From an uncultured Collinsella sp. (lineage in GTDB: Bacteria > Actinomycetota > Coriobacteriia > Coriobacteriales > Coriobacteriaceae), in NCBI GenBank assembly GCA_900754745.1, contig CAAEEB010000096.1, forward strand, positions 1 to 64,000: a stretch of 64,000 bases of DNA, read 5' to 3'. Within the stretch, counting starts at the first letter, position 1, and each line of letters opens with the position of its first letter. This document shows positions 1 to 8,103 of this stretch, piece after piece. The notes below the pieces were generated by a model. It saw only the letters and a list, made by a program, of their open reading frames with translations. It searched no databases and was not told the DNA's origin. A program made the translations under genes and the position numbers.

Positions 1-94
1 ACGCCCCTAAGCGAGCAAGGTGACGTGAAAGAGGAGGGAAGCGTACTTCGGTACGCGACCGACGATTGAACGTCAGATTGCCGCTTAGGGGCGT
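1..94. repeat. Nested inverted-repeat element, possible structured RNA
   Basis: Three nested inverted repeats share one centre: ACGCCCCTAAGCG (1-13) pairs with 82-94, TGACGT (21-26) with ACGTCA (70-75), and GCGTAC (41-46) with GTACGC (51-56) around a TTCG tetraloop. It lies just beyond the prfA terminator. The tail from about 72 recurs near 18871. It may continue left of the window. Function is unknown. Confidence 0.6.
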
Positions 95-109
95 TTGCAG
101 CGTCGATCA

Positions 110-137
110 GTTACGGCGTTTGGTAAAACGCCGTAAC
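110..137 (-). terminator. Hairpin terminator after prfA
   Basis: A perfect 12-bp stem (GTTACGGCGTTT, 110-121, with 126-137) and a 4-nt loop abut the prfA stop codon at 138. The same hairpin recurs at about 18907-18935. It could act on either strand; the T-tract is weak. Confidence 0.6.
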
Positions 138-1205
138 TTAAACTGCTTGTGCCAGCTTCTCGGCTCGCTCGGCGGCGGCAAGTGCCTCGATGACGGTACC
201 GAGTTGATCGCCCAGAAGGACGCCGTTGTAGGTGGAGTTGAAACCGATACGGTGGTCGGTCACGCGGTCCTGAGGCTGGTTGTAAGTACGAATCTTCTCG
301 GAACGGTTGCCGTGACCAATCTGGCTCTGGCGCTCGGCGCCGAGCTCGGCCTGCTGTTTCTCGAGCTCCATCTCGTACAGACGGGCACGCAGCATCTGCA
401 TGCAGACCTCGCGGTTCTGGATCTGGGAACGCTGCTCCTGCGACTGCACCACGGTATTGGTGGGCAGGTGGGTGATGCGCACGGCGGAGTAGGTGGTGTT
501 AACGCACTGACCGCCAGGGCCGGAGGCACAGTAGGTATCGATGCGCAGGTCGGACTGGTTGATCTGAACGTCAATCTCCTCGGCCTCGGGAAGCACGGCG
601 ACGGTTGCCGTGGAGGTCTGGATGCGACCCTGGGACTCGGTCTTGGGGACGCGCTGGACGCGATGCACGCCGGACTCGTACTTCATGACGGAGTAGACGC
701 GGTCGCCCTCGACCTTGAACTCGATGGACTTAAAGCCGCCGGCCTCGCTGGGGCTGGAGTCGAGCACGGTGGTCTTCCAGCCGCGCGACTCGCAGAAGCG
801 CTGGTACATCTTGTACAGGTCGCCGGCGAAGATGGCCGCCTCGTCGCCACCGGCGGCGGAGCGAATCTCGACGATGGTGTTCTTGTCATCGTTGGGGTCG
901 CTCGGGATGAGCATGTACTTAATGTCTTCCTCGAGCTGGGGAAGCTTGGCCTCGTTTTCGGAGATGTCCATCTGGAGCATCTCTTTCTCATCGGCATCGG
1001 TGGTATCGTGGAGCATTTCCTTGGCGGCCTCGATGTCATCGAGCGCGCCGATGTACTCACGCGAGGCGGCGATGAGGTCGGACTGGTGCGCGTACTCCTT
1101 GTTGAGACGCGTGAACTCCTTAATATCGGAGGCGACGGCCGGGTCGGAGAGCTTCTTCTCGAGCTCCTCGTAGGCCTTGATGATCTTTTCGAGCTTGTCG
1201 CGCAT
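138..1205 (-). CDS. prfA: Peptide chain release factor 1
   Basis: Class I release factor that reads UAA/UAG in the ribosomal A site and triggers peptidyl-tRNA hydrolysis. At 355 residues it has the usual family length. The catalytic GGQ is at residues 231-233 inside a conserved SGPGGQCVNT segment, and the RF1-type P-x-T codon-recognition tripeptide appears as PKT at about 187-189 (RVPKTESQGR). The N-terminal part is helical and charged, as in domain 1. The start ATG at 1205 is preceded by a GGAG-type site on the minus strand. In many bacteria prmC, the methylase that modifies the GGQ glutamine, follows prfA; here a terminator hairpin and a repeat element follow instead, so prmC is not co-transcribed. 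Confidence 0.97.
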   Translation of the reverse strand: MRDKLEKIIKAYEELEKKLSDPAVASDIKEFTRLNKEYAHQSDLIAASREYIGALDDIEAAKEMLHDTTDADEKEMLQMDISENEAKLPQLEEDIKYMLIPSDPNDDKNTIVEIRSAAGGDEAAIFAGDLYKMYQRFCESRGWKTTVLDSSPSEAGGFKSIEFKVEGDRVYSVMKYESGVHRVQRVPKTESQGRIQTSTATVAVLPEAEEIDVQINQSDLRIDTYCASGPGGQCVNTTYSAVRITHLPTNTVVQSQEQRSQIQNREVCMQMLRARLYEMELEKQQAELGAERQSQIGHGNRSEKIRTYNQPQDRVTDHRIGFNSTYNGVLLGDQLGTVIEALAAAERAEKLAQAV

Positions 1206-1413
1206 GGCGGGACTCCTTTATATACGTGAAGGTGAAAATCGGCAGAGTTGATGGGGCGCGCGGCGCCACTGCGGGGGTAAGCCCGGCTAGAGCATGTCGA
1301 TCTTCAGATACATGCGCATCCCTTCGCGTATGGGGTACATAGTTGCGGTCTAACCCATACATGATAGCGTGCGCAGGCAAACCTGCATATAACCCGCACG
1401 GAATGATTGGACG

Positions 1414-1469
1414 TAGCCGTTGGGGACGTTCCTTAACGACTAGTCGTTTAAGAACGTCCCCAACGGCTA
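1414..1469. repeat. Palindromic repeat, family C copy 1
   Basis: A 56-bp near-perfect palindrome centred on AACGACTAGTCGTT (1435-1448), with arms containing GTTGGGGACGTTC. A second copy lies at 18780-18835. It sits between the ends of prfA and the peptidase gene. Together with 1471-1493 it fills most of the 290-bp gap at 1206-1496. Confidence 0.75.
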
Positions 1470-1470
1470 G

Positions 1471-1493
1471 CAAAGGGACTGTCGCTTTGTCAC
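1471..1493. repeat. Palindromic repeat, family A copy (partial)
   Basis: One of eight copies of a short palindrome of the form GTGACAAAGGGAC-n-GTCCCTTTGTCAC. This copy lacks the leading GTGA and ends 3 bp from the peptidase stop codon, the usual position for the family. Confidence 0.8.
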
Positions 1494-1496
1494 ATT

Positions 1497-2912
1497 CTAG
1501 AGCGTCTGAAGCAGAGCGACGAGGAAGCGGATGCCTTGGAGGTAGGCGCGGCGGGTGATGCGCTCGTTGGTGCCGTGGACGCCGCGATCACACTCGTCGT
1601 CATCAACCACAAAGGCCGAGAAGCGAATGCACTCAGGGCAAATGTGCTGGTAGTTGGCAGCGTCGGTCGCACCGATCACGGTCGAGGGCACAATTACCAC
1701 TGGCTCGAATGATCCATTTTCCTCCGTCTCCTTTGGATCACGGAAATAGCGGGCGGCGATGGAGCGAACCGCCTCGAGGCCGGGACCACCGATGCGCGGG
1801 GACGGCGAGGGTTCGGAGCTGCCGGGGCCTAGCTCCACTTCGACACGACCGGCAAGGTCCGCCCCGGCAACCGCCTCACGGCAGCGCGCCACAACGTCGG
1901 CCACGCTCGTGCCCTCGAGCATGCGGAAGTTGATGTTGGCCCACATATCCTGCGGCATTACGTTGGCGCCGGTGCTGCCACCCTCGATCTGCGTGGGCGC
2001 GCAGGTGGTCGTCACCAGCGGATAGAGCTTCTTGCTGGCGAGGCAATCGCGGACAATAGCGTCCCCGTTTGCGGCAATTTCATCGGCCGTGTAGAGCCCC
2101 AACTCGACGAGCTGGGCGGCAAGCAAGTCGGTCACGCGCGTCGGCCACTCGATATCGCAGATTGCGGTGATGGCACGGCTGAGTACCTCAAGCGACGTGC
2201 CGCCGTAGGGGTTGGAAGAATGTCCACCCACACTCTTTGTCTTGAGCACAATGTCGGCATAGCCCTTCTCCGCGAGGTCGGCGTGCATGAGCCAACCCTC
2301 GCCCGCGCTGTACTCGGCAGCCGGAACGATGCGGTAGTCGCCCTCGTCGATCAGGTACTCAAGCTCAATGCCGCGCTCCTCGAGCACGCGGCCGATGGCG
2401 CCTGCGCCGTACTGCGTCGTCTCCTCGTCCTGGCCAAAGGCCAGGAGCAGCGTGCGCTCGTGCTGCCAACCGTGCGCCAGCGCATACTCGACAGCCTCGA
2501 GAATGCCTGCGACCTGGTCCTTCATGTCGATCGCGCCGCGGCCCCAGATGTAGGTGTCGTCCACGTGCCCGCTAAAGGGGGCGTGCGTCCAGTCGGCCTC
2601 GGTACCCGGCACCACGGGAACCACATCCATGTGACCCATGAGCATAACGGGTTTGAGTGCGGGGTCGGAGCCGGAAAGCGTCACCAGCAACGAATGGTCG
2701 ATAAGCTCGACCTCGCCCGCCGCAAATACGTGCGGCCAGGCCTGCTGCATATAGGCGCGCAGGTCGTCGAACGGCTGCCAGTTCACCGCCTCGGCATCCA
2801 TGCTCGAGATGGTCGGAAACGACAGCACGCGCCCCAGGCGCTCGCACGCGCCAGTTTCATCCAAATCGGCAAAATCGTCCTCATGCGCAAAGAAGCGCCA
2901 AACCTCGGCCAT
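1497..2912 (-). CDS. M20 family metallopeptidase (PM20D1/carboxypeptidase-like)
   Basis: Zinc-dependent amino-/carboxypeptidase or amidohydrolase of the M20/M25/M40 family, 471 residues. The first metal-ligand block reads MGHMDVVPV, followed by WGRGAIDMKDQ, which contributes the bridging aspartate; the acid block QDEETTQYGAG follows, and a C-terminal histidine (near DRGVHGTNER) closes the site. A lid/dimerisation domain is inserted in the middle. No signal peptide is seen, so it is probably cytosolic and may process peptides or N-acyl amino acids. It stands alone between a terminator (2939-2959) and a family A palindrome. The substrate cannot be read from sequence. Confidence 0.88.
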   Translation of the reverse strand: MAEVWRFFAHEDDFADLDETGACERLGRVLSFPTISSMDAEAVNWQPFDDLRAYMQQAWPHVFAAGEVELIDHSLLVTLSGSDPALKPVMLMGHMDVVPVVPGTEADWTHAPFSGHVDDTYIWGRGAIDMKDQVAGILEAVEYALAHGWQHERTLLLAFGQDEETTQYGAGAIGRVLEERGIELEYLIDEGDYRIVPAAEYSAGEGWLMHADLAEKGYADIVLKTKSVGGHSSNPYGGTSLEVLSRAITAICDIEWPTRVTDLLAAQLVELGLYTADEIAANGDAIVRDCLASKKLYPLVTTTCAPTQIEGGSTGANVMPQDMWANINFRMLEGTSVADVVARCREAVAGADLAGRVEVELGPGSSEPSPSPRIGGPGLEAVRSIAARYFRDPKETEENGSFEPVVIVPSTVIGATDAANYQHICPECIRFSAFVVDDDECDRGVHGTNERITRRAYLQGIRFLVALLQTL

Positions 2913-2938
2913 GACATCCTTTCGATTGTGACGACAAA

Positions 2939-2959
2939 GGCCGCCCCACGGGAGCGGCC
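2939..2959 (-). terminator. Terminator of amino acid ABC operon
   Basis: A GC-rich hairpin (GGCCGC...GCGGCC) lies between the ATPase stop at 2985 and the peptidase start; read on the minus strand it is followed by a short T-rich stretch. Confidence 0.65.
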
Positions 2960-2984
2960 CTGCAACGCAAGAGTTTGCGGTCGG

Positions 2985-3770
2985 TTATTTGTCCTCGAGA
3001 TAACGCGAGAGGAACTCGCGGGTGCGCTGGTGCTTGGGGTTGCCGAAGAGCTCGGCCGGCGCGGCGTCCTCGAGCACCACGCCCTTGTCCATAAAGACCA
3101 CGCGGTCGGACACGGTTCGGGCAAAGGCCATCTCGTGCGTGACGACGACCATGGTCATGCCGTCGGCTGCGAGCTTGCGCATGACCTCGAGCACCTCGCC
3201 CACGATCTCGGGGTCGAGTGCGGAGGTCGGCTCGTCGAACAGCATGATCTGCGGATTCATGCATAGGGCGCGCGCGATGGCCACGCGCTGCTTTTGGCCA
3301 CCGGACAGGCGACCCACAGCGGCGTGCGCGAACTTTTCGAGCCCCACACTCGTCAGATGCTCCATCGCGACCTTTTCGGCCTCGGCCTTGCTCATCTTTT
3401 TGAGCGTGACGGGCGCAAGCGTGCAGTTGTCGAGCACGTCCATGTTGTTGAACAGGTTAAAGCCCTGGAACACCATGCCGATGTCCTCGCGGAGTTTATT
3501 GATATTGCAGCGCTCGGCCGTAAGGTCCTGGCCGTGGAACCAGATGTGGCCCGCGTCCGGGGTCTCGAGCAGGTTGAGGCAGCGCAGGAAGGTCGACTTG
3601 CCCGAGCCCGAGGCGCCGATAATGGTGACGACCTCGCCGGGGTTAACGGACAGGTCGATGCCCTTGAGCACCTCGAGCGACCCAAAGCTCTTGCGCAGGC
3701 CCTCGACGCGGATAAGCGGCTCATTGGTCTGTGCGGCGGCCGCGGTGCCGGTAGTGGCGGTATCTGCCAT
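2985..3770 (-). CDS. Polar amino acid ABC transporter, ATP-binding protein
   Basis: Cytosolic ATPase of a PAAT-family importer (GlnQ/HisP type), 261 residues. It shows Walker A (GASGSGKST), a Q-loop region (MVFQGFNLF), the ABC signature LSGGQKQR, Walker B ([12 protein letters not shown]) and the switch histidine (VVTHEM). The start at 3770 is chosen because GACGAGGAG lies just upstream and a longer reading adds an unconserved leader overlapping the permease gene. It is the last gene of a three-gene operon with the permease (22-bp gap) and the binding protein. Substrate is probably a polar or acidic amino acid, not resolvable here. Confidence 0.93.
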   Translation of the reverse strand: MADTATTGTAAAAQTNEPLIRVEGLRKSFGSLEVLKGIDLSVNPGEVVTIIGASGSGKSTFLRCLNLLETPDAGHIWFHGQDLTAERCNINKLREDIGMVFQGFNLFNNMDVLDNCTLAPVTLKKMSKAEAEKVAMEHLTSVGLEKFAHAAVGRLSGGQKQRVAIARALCMNPQIMLFDEPTSALDPEIVGEVLEVMRKLAADGMTMVVVTHEMAFARTVSDRVVFMDKGVVLEDAAPAELFGNPKHQRTREFLSRYLEDK

Positions 3771-3792
3771 GATGATTCTCCTCGTCTTGAGC

Positions 3793-4941
3793 CTAGTTGG
3801 AGCTGGGCAGCGTTGCCGGGGCCTCGGCGCCGAGCTTTTTGCCAAAGGCCTCGAGCAGGCGGCTCGCCACGAGCGTCAGGATCAGGTAGACCACGAGTGC
3901 CACGCAGTAGACCTCCATCTGGCGGTAGTACACGCCGGCGACGGTGGTGGTGGCGTACATGAGGTCGAACACGCCGATGACCGAAAGCACCGACGAATCC
4001 TTGATGTTGATGATGAGCTCGTTGGTGAGCGCCGGAATCGCGTTTTTAATGCCCTGGGGGAACACGACCTTGCGCATGGCCTGCCACTGCGAAAGACCCA
4101 GCGAGCGCGCTGCCTCGGCCTGGCCGGGATCGATGGACTCGATGCCGCCGCGCAGGACCTCCATCATGTAGGCGGTGGAGTTGAGCGAGATGGTGACGAG
4201 GCCGGCGGTGAAGGTACTCCAGATCTGGTTGGCCTGGGCGGTCTCGAAGCCCATGCCGCGCAAAACGGTGAAGCCCGCGTAATAGATGAGCAGGCCCTGA
4301 ACCATCATGGGCGTGCCGCGCACGATGGTGGAGTAGATGGTCGCAAAGCCGCGGCCGATACTCTTAAAGAAGCGCACCAGGTCGTTGTCCACGCGATCGA
4401 AGGTCTGAATACGCAGGAACACAAAAAGCAGCGCCAGGAAGAATGCGATGACGGTACCGAAGGTGGCAAGCGCGATGGTGATCTCGATACCGCGAATGAA
4501 GAAGTCCCCGCTCTTGTAGGTCATGTAGACCAGGCTCGACAAAAAGTCGCTGGGGTTGGAGTCCGAGACAATGCTCACCTGCACCAGGTCGATAAATGAC
4601 ATGACGCAACGGTCGACAAAGAAGATCGCCGCAATAGCAACGACGACGTAGCTGCCCAGGCGCGCGCCGCGGCGGAAACGCTCGGATGCGAACGGCGACG
4701 TTTCGCGATAGTCGTTCCAATGCATGAGCTTGGTGACCAGCGCCGACGCCGACACGACGAGCCAAGCCCAAAGGATTGCCCAGAGGCAGTCTTGGAAGAT
4801 ACCGGTGGGGGCCAAGAAGCTCATCGGCGTGGGGTTGCGCTGGCTAAACGCTAGGCCGAGCGCCGCGATGACGCTCGTGCCCAGGTATACATAACGGTGG
4901 TCGGCCTTGATGAAGGAGGCCAGACGATTGATGGTTTTCAT
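3793..4941 (-). CDS. Polar amino acid ABC transporter, permease
   Basis: Integral membrane subunit of the importer, 382 residues, longer than the common 220-residue HisM/GlnP type. The N-terminal ~190 residues add extra membrane segments and an extracytoplasmic stretch; the conserved His/Glu/Gln/Arg permease core begins near [14 protein letters not shown]. The EAA loop that docks onto the ATPase is visible as [21 protein letters not shown]. One copy in the operon implies a homodimeric channel. The ATG is 9 bp from the stop of the binding-protein gene, so the two are probably translated together. Confidence 0.92.
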   Translation of the reverse strand: MKTINRLASFIKADHRYVYLGTSVIAALGLAFSQRNPTPMSFLAPTGIFQDCLWAILWAWLVVSASALVTKLMHWNDYRETSPFASERFRRGARLGSYVVVAIAAIFFVDRCVMSFIDLVQVSIVSDSNPSDFLSSLVYMTYKSGDFFIRGIEITIALATFGTVIAFFLALLFVFLRIQTFDRVDNDLVRFFKSIGRGFATIYSTIVRGTPMMVQGLLIYYAGFTVLRGMGFETAQANQIWSTFTAGLVTISLNSTAYMMEVLRGGIESIDPGQAEAARSLGLSQWQAMRKVVFPQGIKNAIPALTNELIINIKDSSVLSVIGVFDLMYATTTVAGVYYRQMEVYCVALVVYLILTLVASRLLEAFGKKLGAEAPATLPSSN

Positions 4942-4950
4942 GCTGCCTCC

Positions 4951-5877
4951 CTATGCCGGCTGACGATCGAGGCACGCGTCCCACATTTGGTCGCGTTCCT
5001 CTTGGCTGACGCCCTTGAGCGTCTTGTCGATGAGCTTAAGCAGCTTATCCGAGCCCTTGCGGCAGCCGACGTTTGCCGTGACCTCCTGCTTAAAGCCCTC
5101 GCCCTCGGCAAATTGAATCGGCACGATACCCGGGTTTTGGGCCATATAGCCCTTCTCGTTCTCGGTGTTGTAGGTCACGGCGTCGCACGTGCCCTGCAGC
5201 AGATTCGAGAACACCGTGGGGACGGAGTCAACCGGGTTCTTGTGCACAACGCCCGGGATCTCGTCGATGACGGTATCGAGCATGGTGTCCTTTTGGCCGA
5301 GTACCGTGGCACCGCTAAAGTCGCTGAGCTTGGTCGCGTTTTGGTAGGGCGAGCCCTCTTTTACGAACAGGCCAAAGTAGCCAATGAAGTACGGGTCGGA
5401 GAAGCCGACGGACTCTTCGCGCTCGGGCGTGGCGCTCATACCGGCGATGATGAGGTCGATCTGGCCGTTGTTGAGCGAATCGATGAGGCCCGAGAAGCTC
5501 TGCTTGACGGCAACGGGCTCGCCACCGAGGGCCTTGCAGACGATCTTGGCGATCTGCACGTCGTAGCCATCGGCATAGGCGCCCCGCACGTTGTCGATGG
5601 GGATGGTGTACTCACTGGCTTCGGAAACCTGCCAGTTGTACGGGGCGTAGGCCGCTTCCATGCCAATGCGGATCTTGTCCTTGCCGATCACGGAATCGGA
5701 CAGGTCGTCGCGACCGCCGCCCGTCGTGGGCTGAACCACCTTGAGCGTGGACGGGCGCTGACAGCCGGCGAGCGCGCCGGCGATGACGGAAGCGCTCGCA
5801 GCGAGAGCGCTACCCAAAAAGATGCGACGGCTGCATACCGGCTGGGTCTGCATGCCGCGCTGTTGCCGAGGTTGCAT
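4951..5877 (-). CDS. Amino acid ABC transporter substrate-binding lipoprotein
   Basis: Extracellular solute-binding protein of family 3 (SBP_bac_3), 308 residues, first gene of the importer operon. The N-terminus has a twin arginine (RR at 17-18, SRRIFLGSALAAS), a hydrophobic stretch and a lipobox LAGC ending at Cys39, so it is probably an anchored lipoprotein that may use the Tat route. The mature part carries family hallmarks: IRIGMEAAYAPYN, GYDVQIAKIVCKALG and SGLIDSLNNGQIDLIIAGM. AGGGAAGG at about 5886-5893 supports the start at 5877. The ligand is presumably a polar amino acid. Confidence 0.93.
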   Translation of the reverse strand: MQPRQQRGMQTQPVCSRRIFLGSALAASASVIAGALAGCQRPSTLKVVQPTTGGGRDDLSDSVIGKDKIRIGMEAAYAPYNWQVSEASEYTIPIDNVRGAYADGYDVQIAKIVCKALGGEPVAVKQSFSGLIDSLNNGQIDLIIAGMSATPEREESVGFSDPYFIGYFGLFVKEGSPYQNATKLSDFSGATVLGQKDTMLDTVIDEIPGVVHKNPVDSVPTVFSNLLQGTCDAVTYNTENEKGYMAQNPGIVPIQFAEGEGFKQEVTANVGCRKGSDKLLKLIDKTLKGVSQEERDQMWDACLDRQPA

Positions 5878-6022
5878 CTGGTGCCTTCCCTATTTTGCGT
5901 TACTGACAATAAGACAGGATATACGCCCGCAACCAGCAGCGCGGCATGTGCGCGAAAAATTAATAGACACACGAGGACGATTGGCGCAAAGCAACCTGTC
6001 CCCCATGCACCACTTGGCATAA

Positions 6023-6063
6023 AAAAGGCAAGGCATAGACCTTCTGGTCATGCCTTGCCTTTT
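6023..6063 (-). terminator. Terminator after aldose epimerase gene
   Basis: A 14-bp perfect stem (AAAAGGCAAGGCAT, 6023-6036, with 6050-6063) encloses a smaller GACC-TTCT-GGTC hairpin; read on the minus strand the stem ends in a T-run. The gap 5878-6134 otherwise holds only the promoter region of the binding-protein gene, with no clear box. Confidence 0.8.
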
Positions 6064-6134
6064 GAATGACAAATTGTCGCTCTGGGTGGCGCGCAGCGCC
6101 GGCCGGTCCGCCGTTCGTTAGAACGGCGGAACCT

Positions 6135-7028
6135 CTAGAGCAGGGTGACGCTAAAGCTGCGGACGTTCGTCTCGCCCGGCGCCAGCGTAATGGTGTTGAC
6201 CTTGTGCTCAAAAACGTCGTCCTCGGTGTCCATGGTGGTGTGGCCGGTCCAGGGCTCGAGCGCCACAAACGGGGCGTCGTTGGCGGCAGACCACACGCCG
6301 ATGTACTTAAAGCCCTCAAAGTCGATCTTGACGCCATGGCCCGACTTGCGACCGCGCAGCGTAAGCGTGGAACCCGGGGTATCGGTGAACATGATGGCAT
6401 CGTTATCGAAGCTGCGGTGCGTGATGGGCAGCACGTCCGAGTTATCGGGAGCCTTGTAGCTGCCCTCGAACGTCATGAGGCCATCGGGCGTGATGATGGG
6501 GGCCTCGTTGGTCCAAGCCTCGGTAAACGCCAGCTCGTAATCCTCGAATGCCTCGCCCTCGGCACCGGGAGCCGGTACGTTAAACGCGGGGTGGCCGCCC
6601 ACCGAGAACGGCAGATCCACGTCGCCGGTGTTCGTAACGGCAAAGGTCTGGGTAAGCGTGGCGTCGCCGGTTAGGGCATAGGTCATGTTGAGCTTAAAGT
6701 GGAAGGGGAAAGCCTCGAGCGACTCGGGCGTGTCGGTGATCTCGTACGTTACCGAGGAGCCGTCCTCCGAAACCTCGACCAGCTTGTGCTCGACGATGCG
6801 CGCGAGTCCGTGGCGCGGCATCTCGCAGGTGCCGGCTGCAGACGTCGCCGTGTTGTTGCGCAGCGATCCCACGATGGGGAACAGGATGGGCGCGTGCTTG
6901 CCCCAAAAGGCGGGATCGCCCTGCCATAGATACTCGTTGCCGTCGAGGGCAAGGCTCGTGAGCTGGGCTCCCAAGGAATCGATGGCCGCGGTGAGGCCGC
7001 CGCGCTTGATGGTGGTGACGGTGGACAT
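6135..7028 (-). CDS. Aldose 1-epimerase family protein (LacX type)
   Basis: Cytosolic sugar mutarotase-like protein, 297 residues. The galactose-mutarotase fold is recognised by FPIVGSLRNN near the N-terminus, the histidine block MPRHGLAR and the VGGHPAFNVP segment, which carry the catalytic histidine region of the LacX/YeaD branch. The start at 7028 is preceded by GGAGGAAG at ideal spacing; an upstream ATG in the same frame lacks a site. It stands alone, followed by a strong terminator. Likely roles are interconversion of sugar anomers or of phosphorylated hexoses; the sugar is not evident from context. Confidence 0.88.
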   Translation of the reverse strand: MSTVTTIKRGGLTAAIDSLGAQLTSLALDGNEYLWQGDPAFWGKHAPILFPIVGSLRNNTATSAAGTCEMPRHGLARIVEHKLVEVSEDGSSVTYEITDTPESLEAFPFHFKLNMTYALTGDATLTQTFAVTNTGDVDLPFSVGGHPAFNVPAPGAEGEAFEDYELAFTEAWTNEAPIITPDGLMTFEGSYKAPDNSDVLPITHRSFDNDAIMFTDTPGSTLTLRGRKSGHGVKIDFEGFKYIGVWSAANDAPFVALEPWTGHTTMDTEDDVFEHKVNTITLAPGETNVRSFSVTLL

Positions 7029-7107
7029 GCTACTTCCTCCAAAAGTAAACAACAGTGTCGAGGGCTATTGTGCCACTCTTGGCGGCACGGAGAGGCGGCA
7101 GGCGCAG

Positions 7108-7977
7108 TTATTGAGCGATTGCGTAAAGGTCGAACCCGCCCTGCGGTGTGCTGTCGACCGTATCGGGCGCCTGCGAGTTAAAGCTCACGGGGACCATGCG
7201 CTTTGAGGCGCGGAAGCGCGTGCCATCGGTGGCGACGGGCGGCTCGTCGACCGTGAGCTCGTAGTCGCCGGGCTTGAGTTCGATGCCGTCGCCAGCGGAG
7301 TTGACATATTGGTACTCGTCAATCGCCTGCCCCCTGAGTGTGCGGCCCACGATGTGGATGAGCATCTGGCTGTCGCCGCGGGCGGTGTCCCATGTCGCAC
7401 CGTCCTTGACCTCGACCGACACATGCACCGAGCGCGTGCGGCTGAGCGATTGCTCGACAGACATCTCGACCTTGGCGGCATCTTTGCGCTGTTGCTCCAC
7501 ATGGCTCCAGACATTTCCGATCGCCGAGCAAGCGATGACGCCGGCCATGAAGGCGATGAGGATGGGACCGAGCGGAGAGCGGCGGCCCGCGTCTTCCTCG
7601 CGAGCCAGGTCGGGGCGATGCGTGGGGGCGGGCGCCCGGGCACCCTGCGCGGGCACGTCGAGTATGCTGAAGGATGCCGTGCTGCCGGGGTCGATGTTAT
7701 GGCGCGGCTGCGGGGTCTTGGCCGGCGAGATGGACATGTCCGCCGGCTCACCGAGTGCGGCCGTGGCATCGGCCTTAGCCTCGTCGGCCTCGGCCTGAGC
7801 CCAGGCCTGTTCAAAGGTTAGGGGCTCGGCGGCATCAGAGGCGGCGTCAGGCTCGACAGCGGCATCGTTGCCGGTCTCGTCCTCGTCGCTCGACACGTCA
7901 CGCGGCGCGGGCTCGTCCCACTCCTCGTCCGGAGCCTCGCCCTCGCTATACCACCATTCAAAGTTATCGATATCCAT
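7108..7977 (-). CDS. Hypothetical single-pass membrane protein, acidic N-terminus
   Basis: A 289-residue protein I do not recognise. Residues 1-130 are low-complexity and strongly acidic (many D/E/A), probably cytosolic and disordered. A basic stop (GRRSP) precedes one transmembrane segment at about 136-154 (ILIAFMAGVIACSAIGNVW). The outer domain, about 130 residues, contains short beta-like stretches (VHVSVEVKDG, GDYELTVDEPPV) suggestive of an Ig-like extracytoplasmic module. This topology (acidic N-terminus in, beta domain out) resembles many actinobacterial envelope proteins. No operon partner: the mutarotase gene downstream is 79 bp away. Ribosome binding site is weak. Confidence 0.75.
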   Translation of the reverse strand: MDIDNFEWWYSEGEAPDEEWDEPAPRDVSSDEDETGNDAAVEPDAASDAAEPLTFEQAWAQAEADEAKADATAALGEPADMSISPAKTPQPRHNIDPGSTASFSILDVPAQGARAPAPTHRPDLAREEDAGRRSPLGPILIAFMAGVIACSAIGNVWSHVEQQRKDAAKVEMSVEQSLSRTRSVHVSVEVKDGATWDTARGDSQMLIHIVGRTLRGQAIDEYQYVNSAGDGIELKPGDYELTVDEPPVATDGTRFRASKRMVPVSFNSQAPDTVDSTPQGGFDLYAIAQ

Positions 7978-8055
7978 ACGGGGCGCCCCTTAGGCCTCGC
8001 AAATAAACACTTGCTAGCCTTATACCCCCAGACGGCACGAGGGCTCGCACGGAAC

Positions 8056-8081
8056 GCGAAAAAGGACTGCTCCTTTGTCGC
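8056..8081. repeat. Palindromic repeat, family A copy
   Basis: Variant of the dispersed palindrome (GCGAAAAAGGACTG, then CTCCTTTGTCGC), 22 bp beyond the stop of the AAA ATPase gene. It uses GCGA/TCGC rather than GTGA/TCAC ends. Confidence 0.7.
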
Positions 8082-8103
8082 ATCGAAACGGATCTATTTG
8101 CGT

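Noticed and set aside
15..15. A findings entry titled as a placeholder was left in the list
   Set aside because: It makes no claim, has void coordinates and interest 0, and should be ignored.
66..1229. Long plus-strand frame opposite prfA
   Set aside because: Shadow of prfA produced by high GC; composition is Leu/Gly/Val/His-rich with no family match and no ribosome site.
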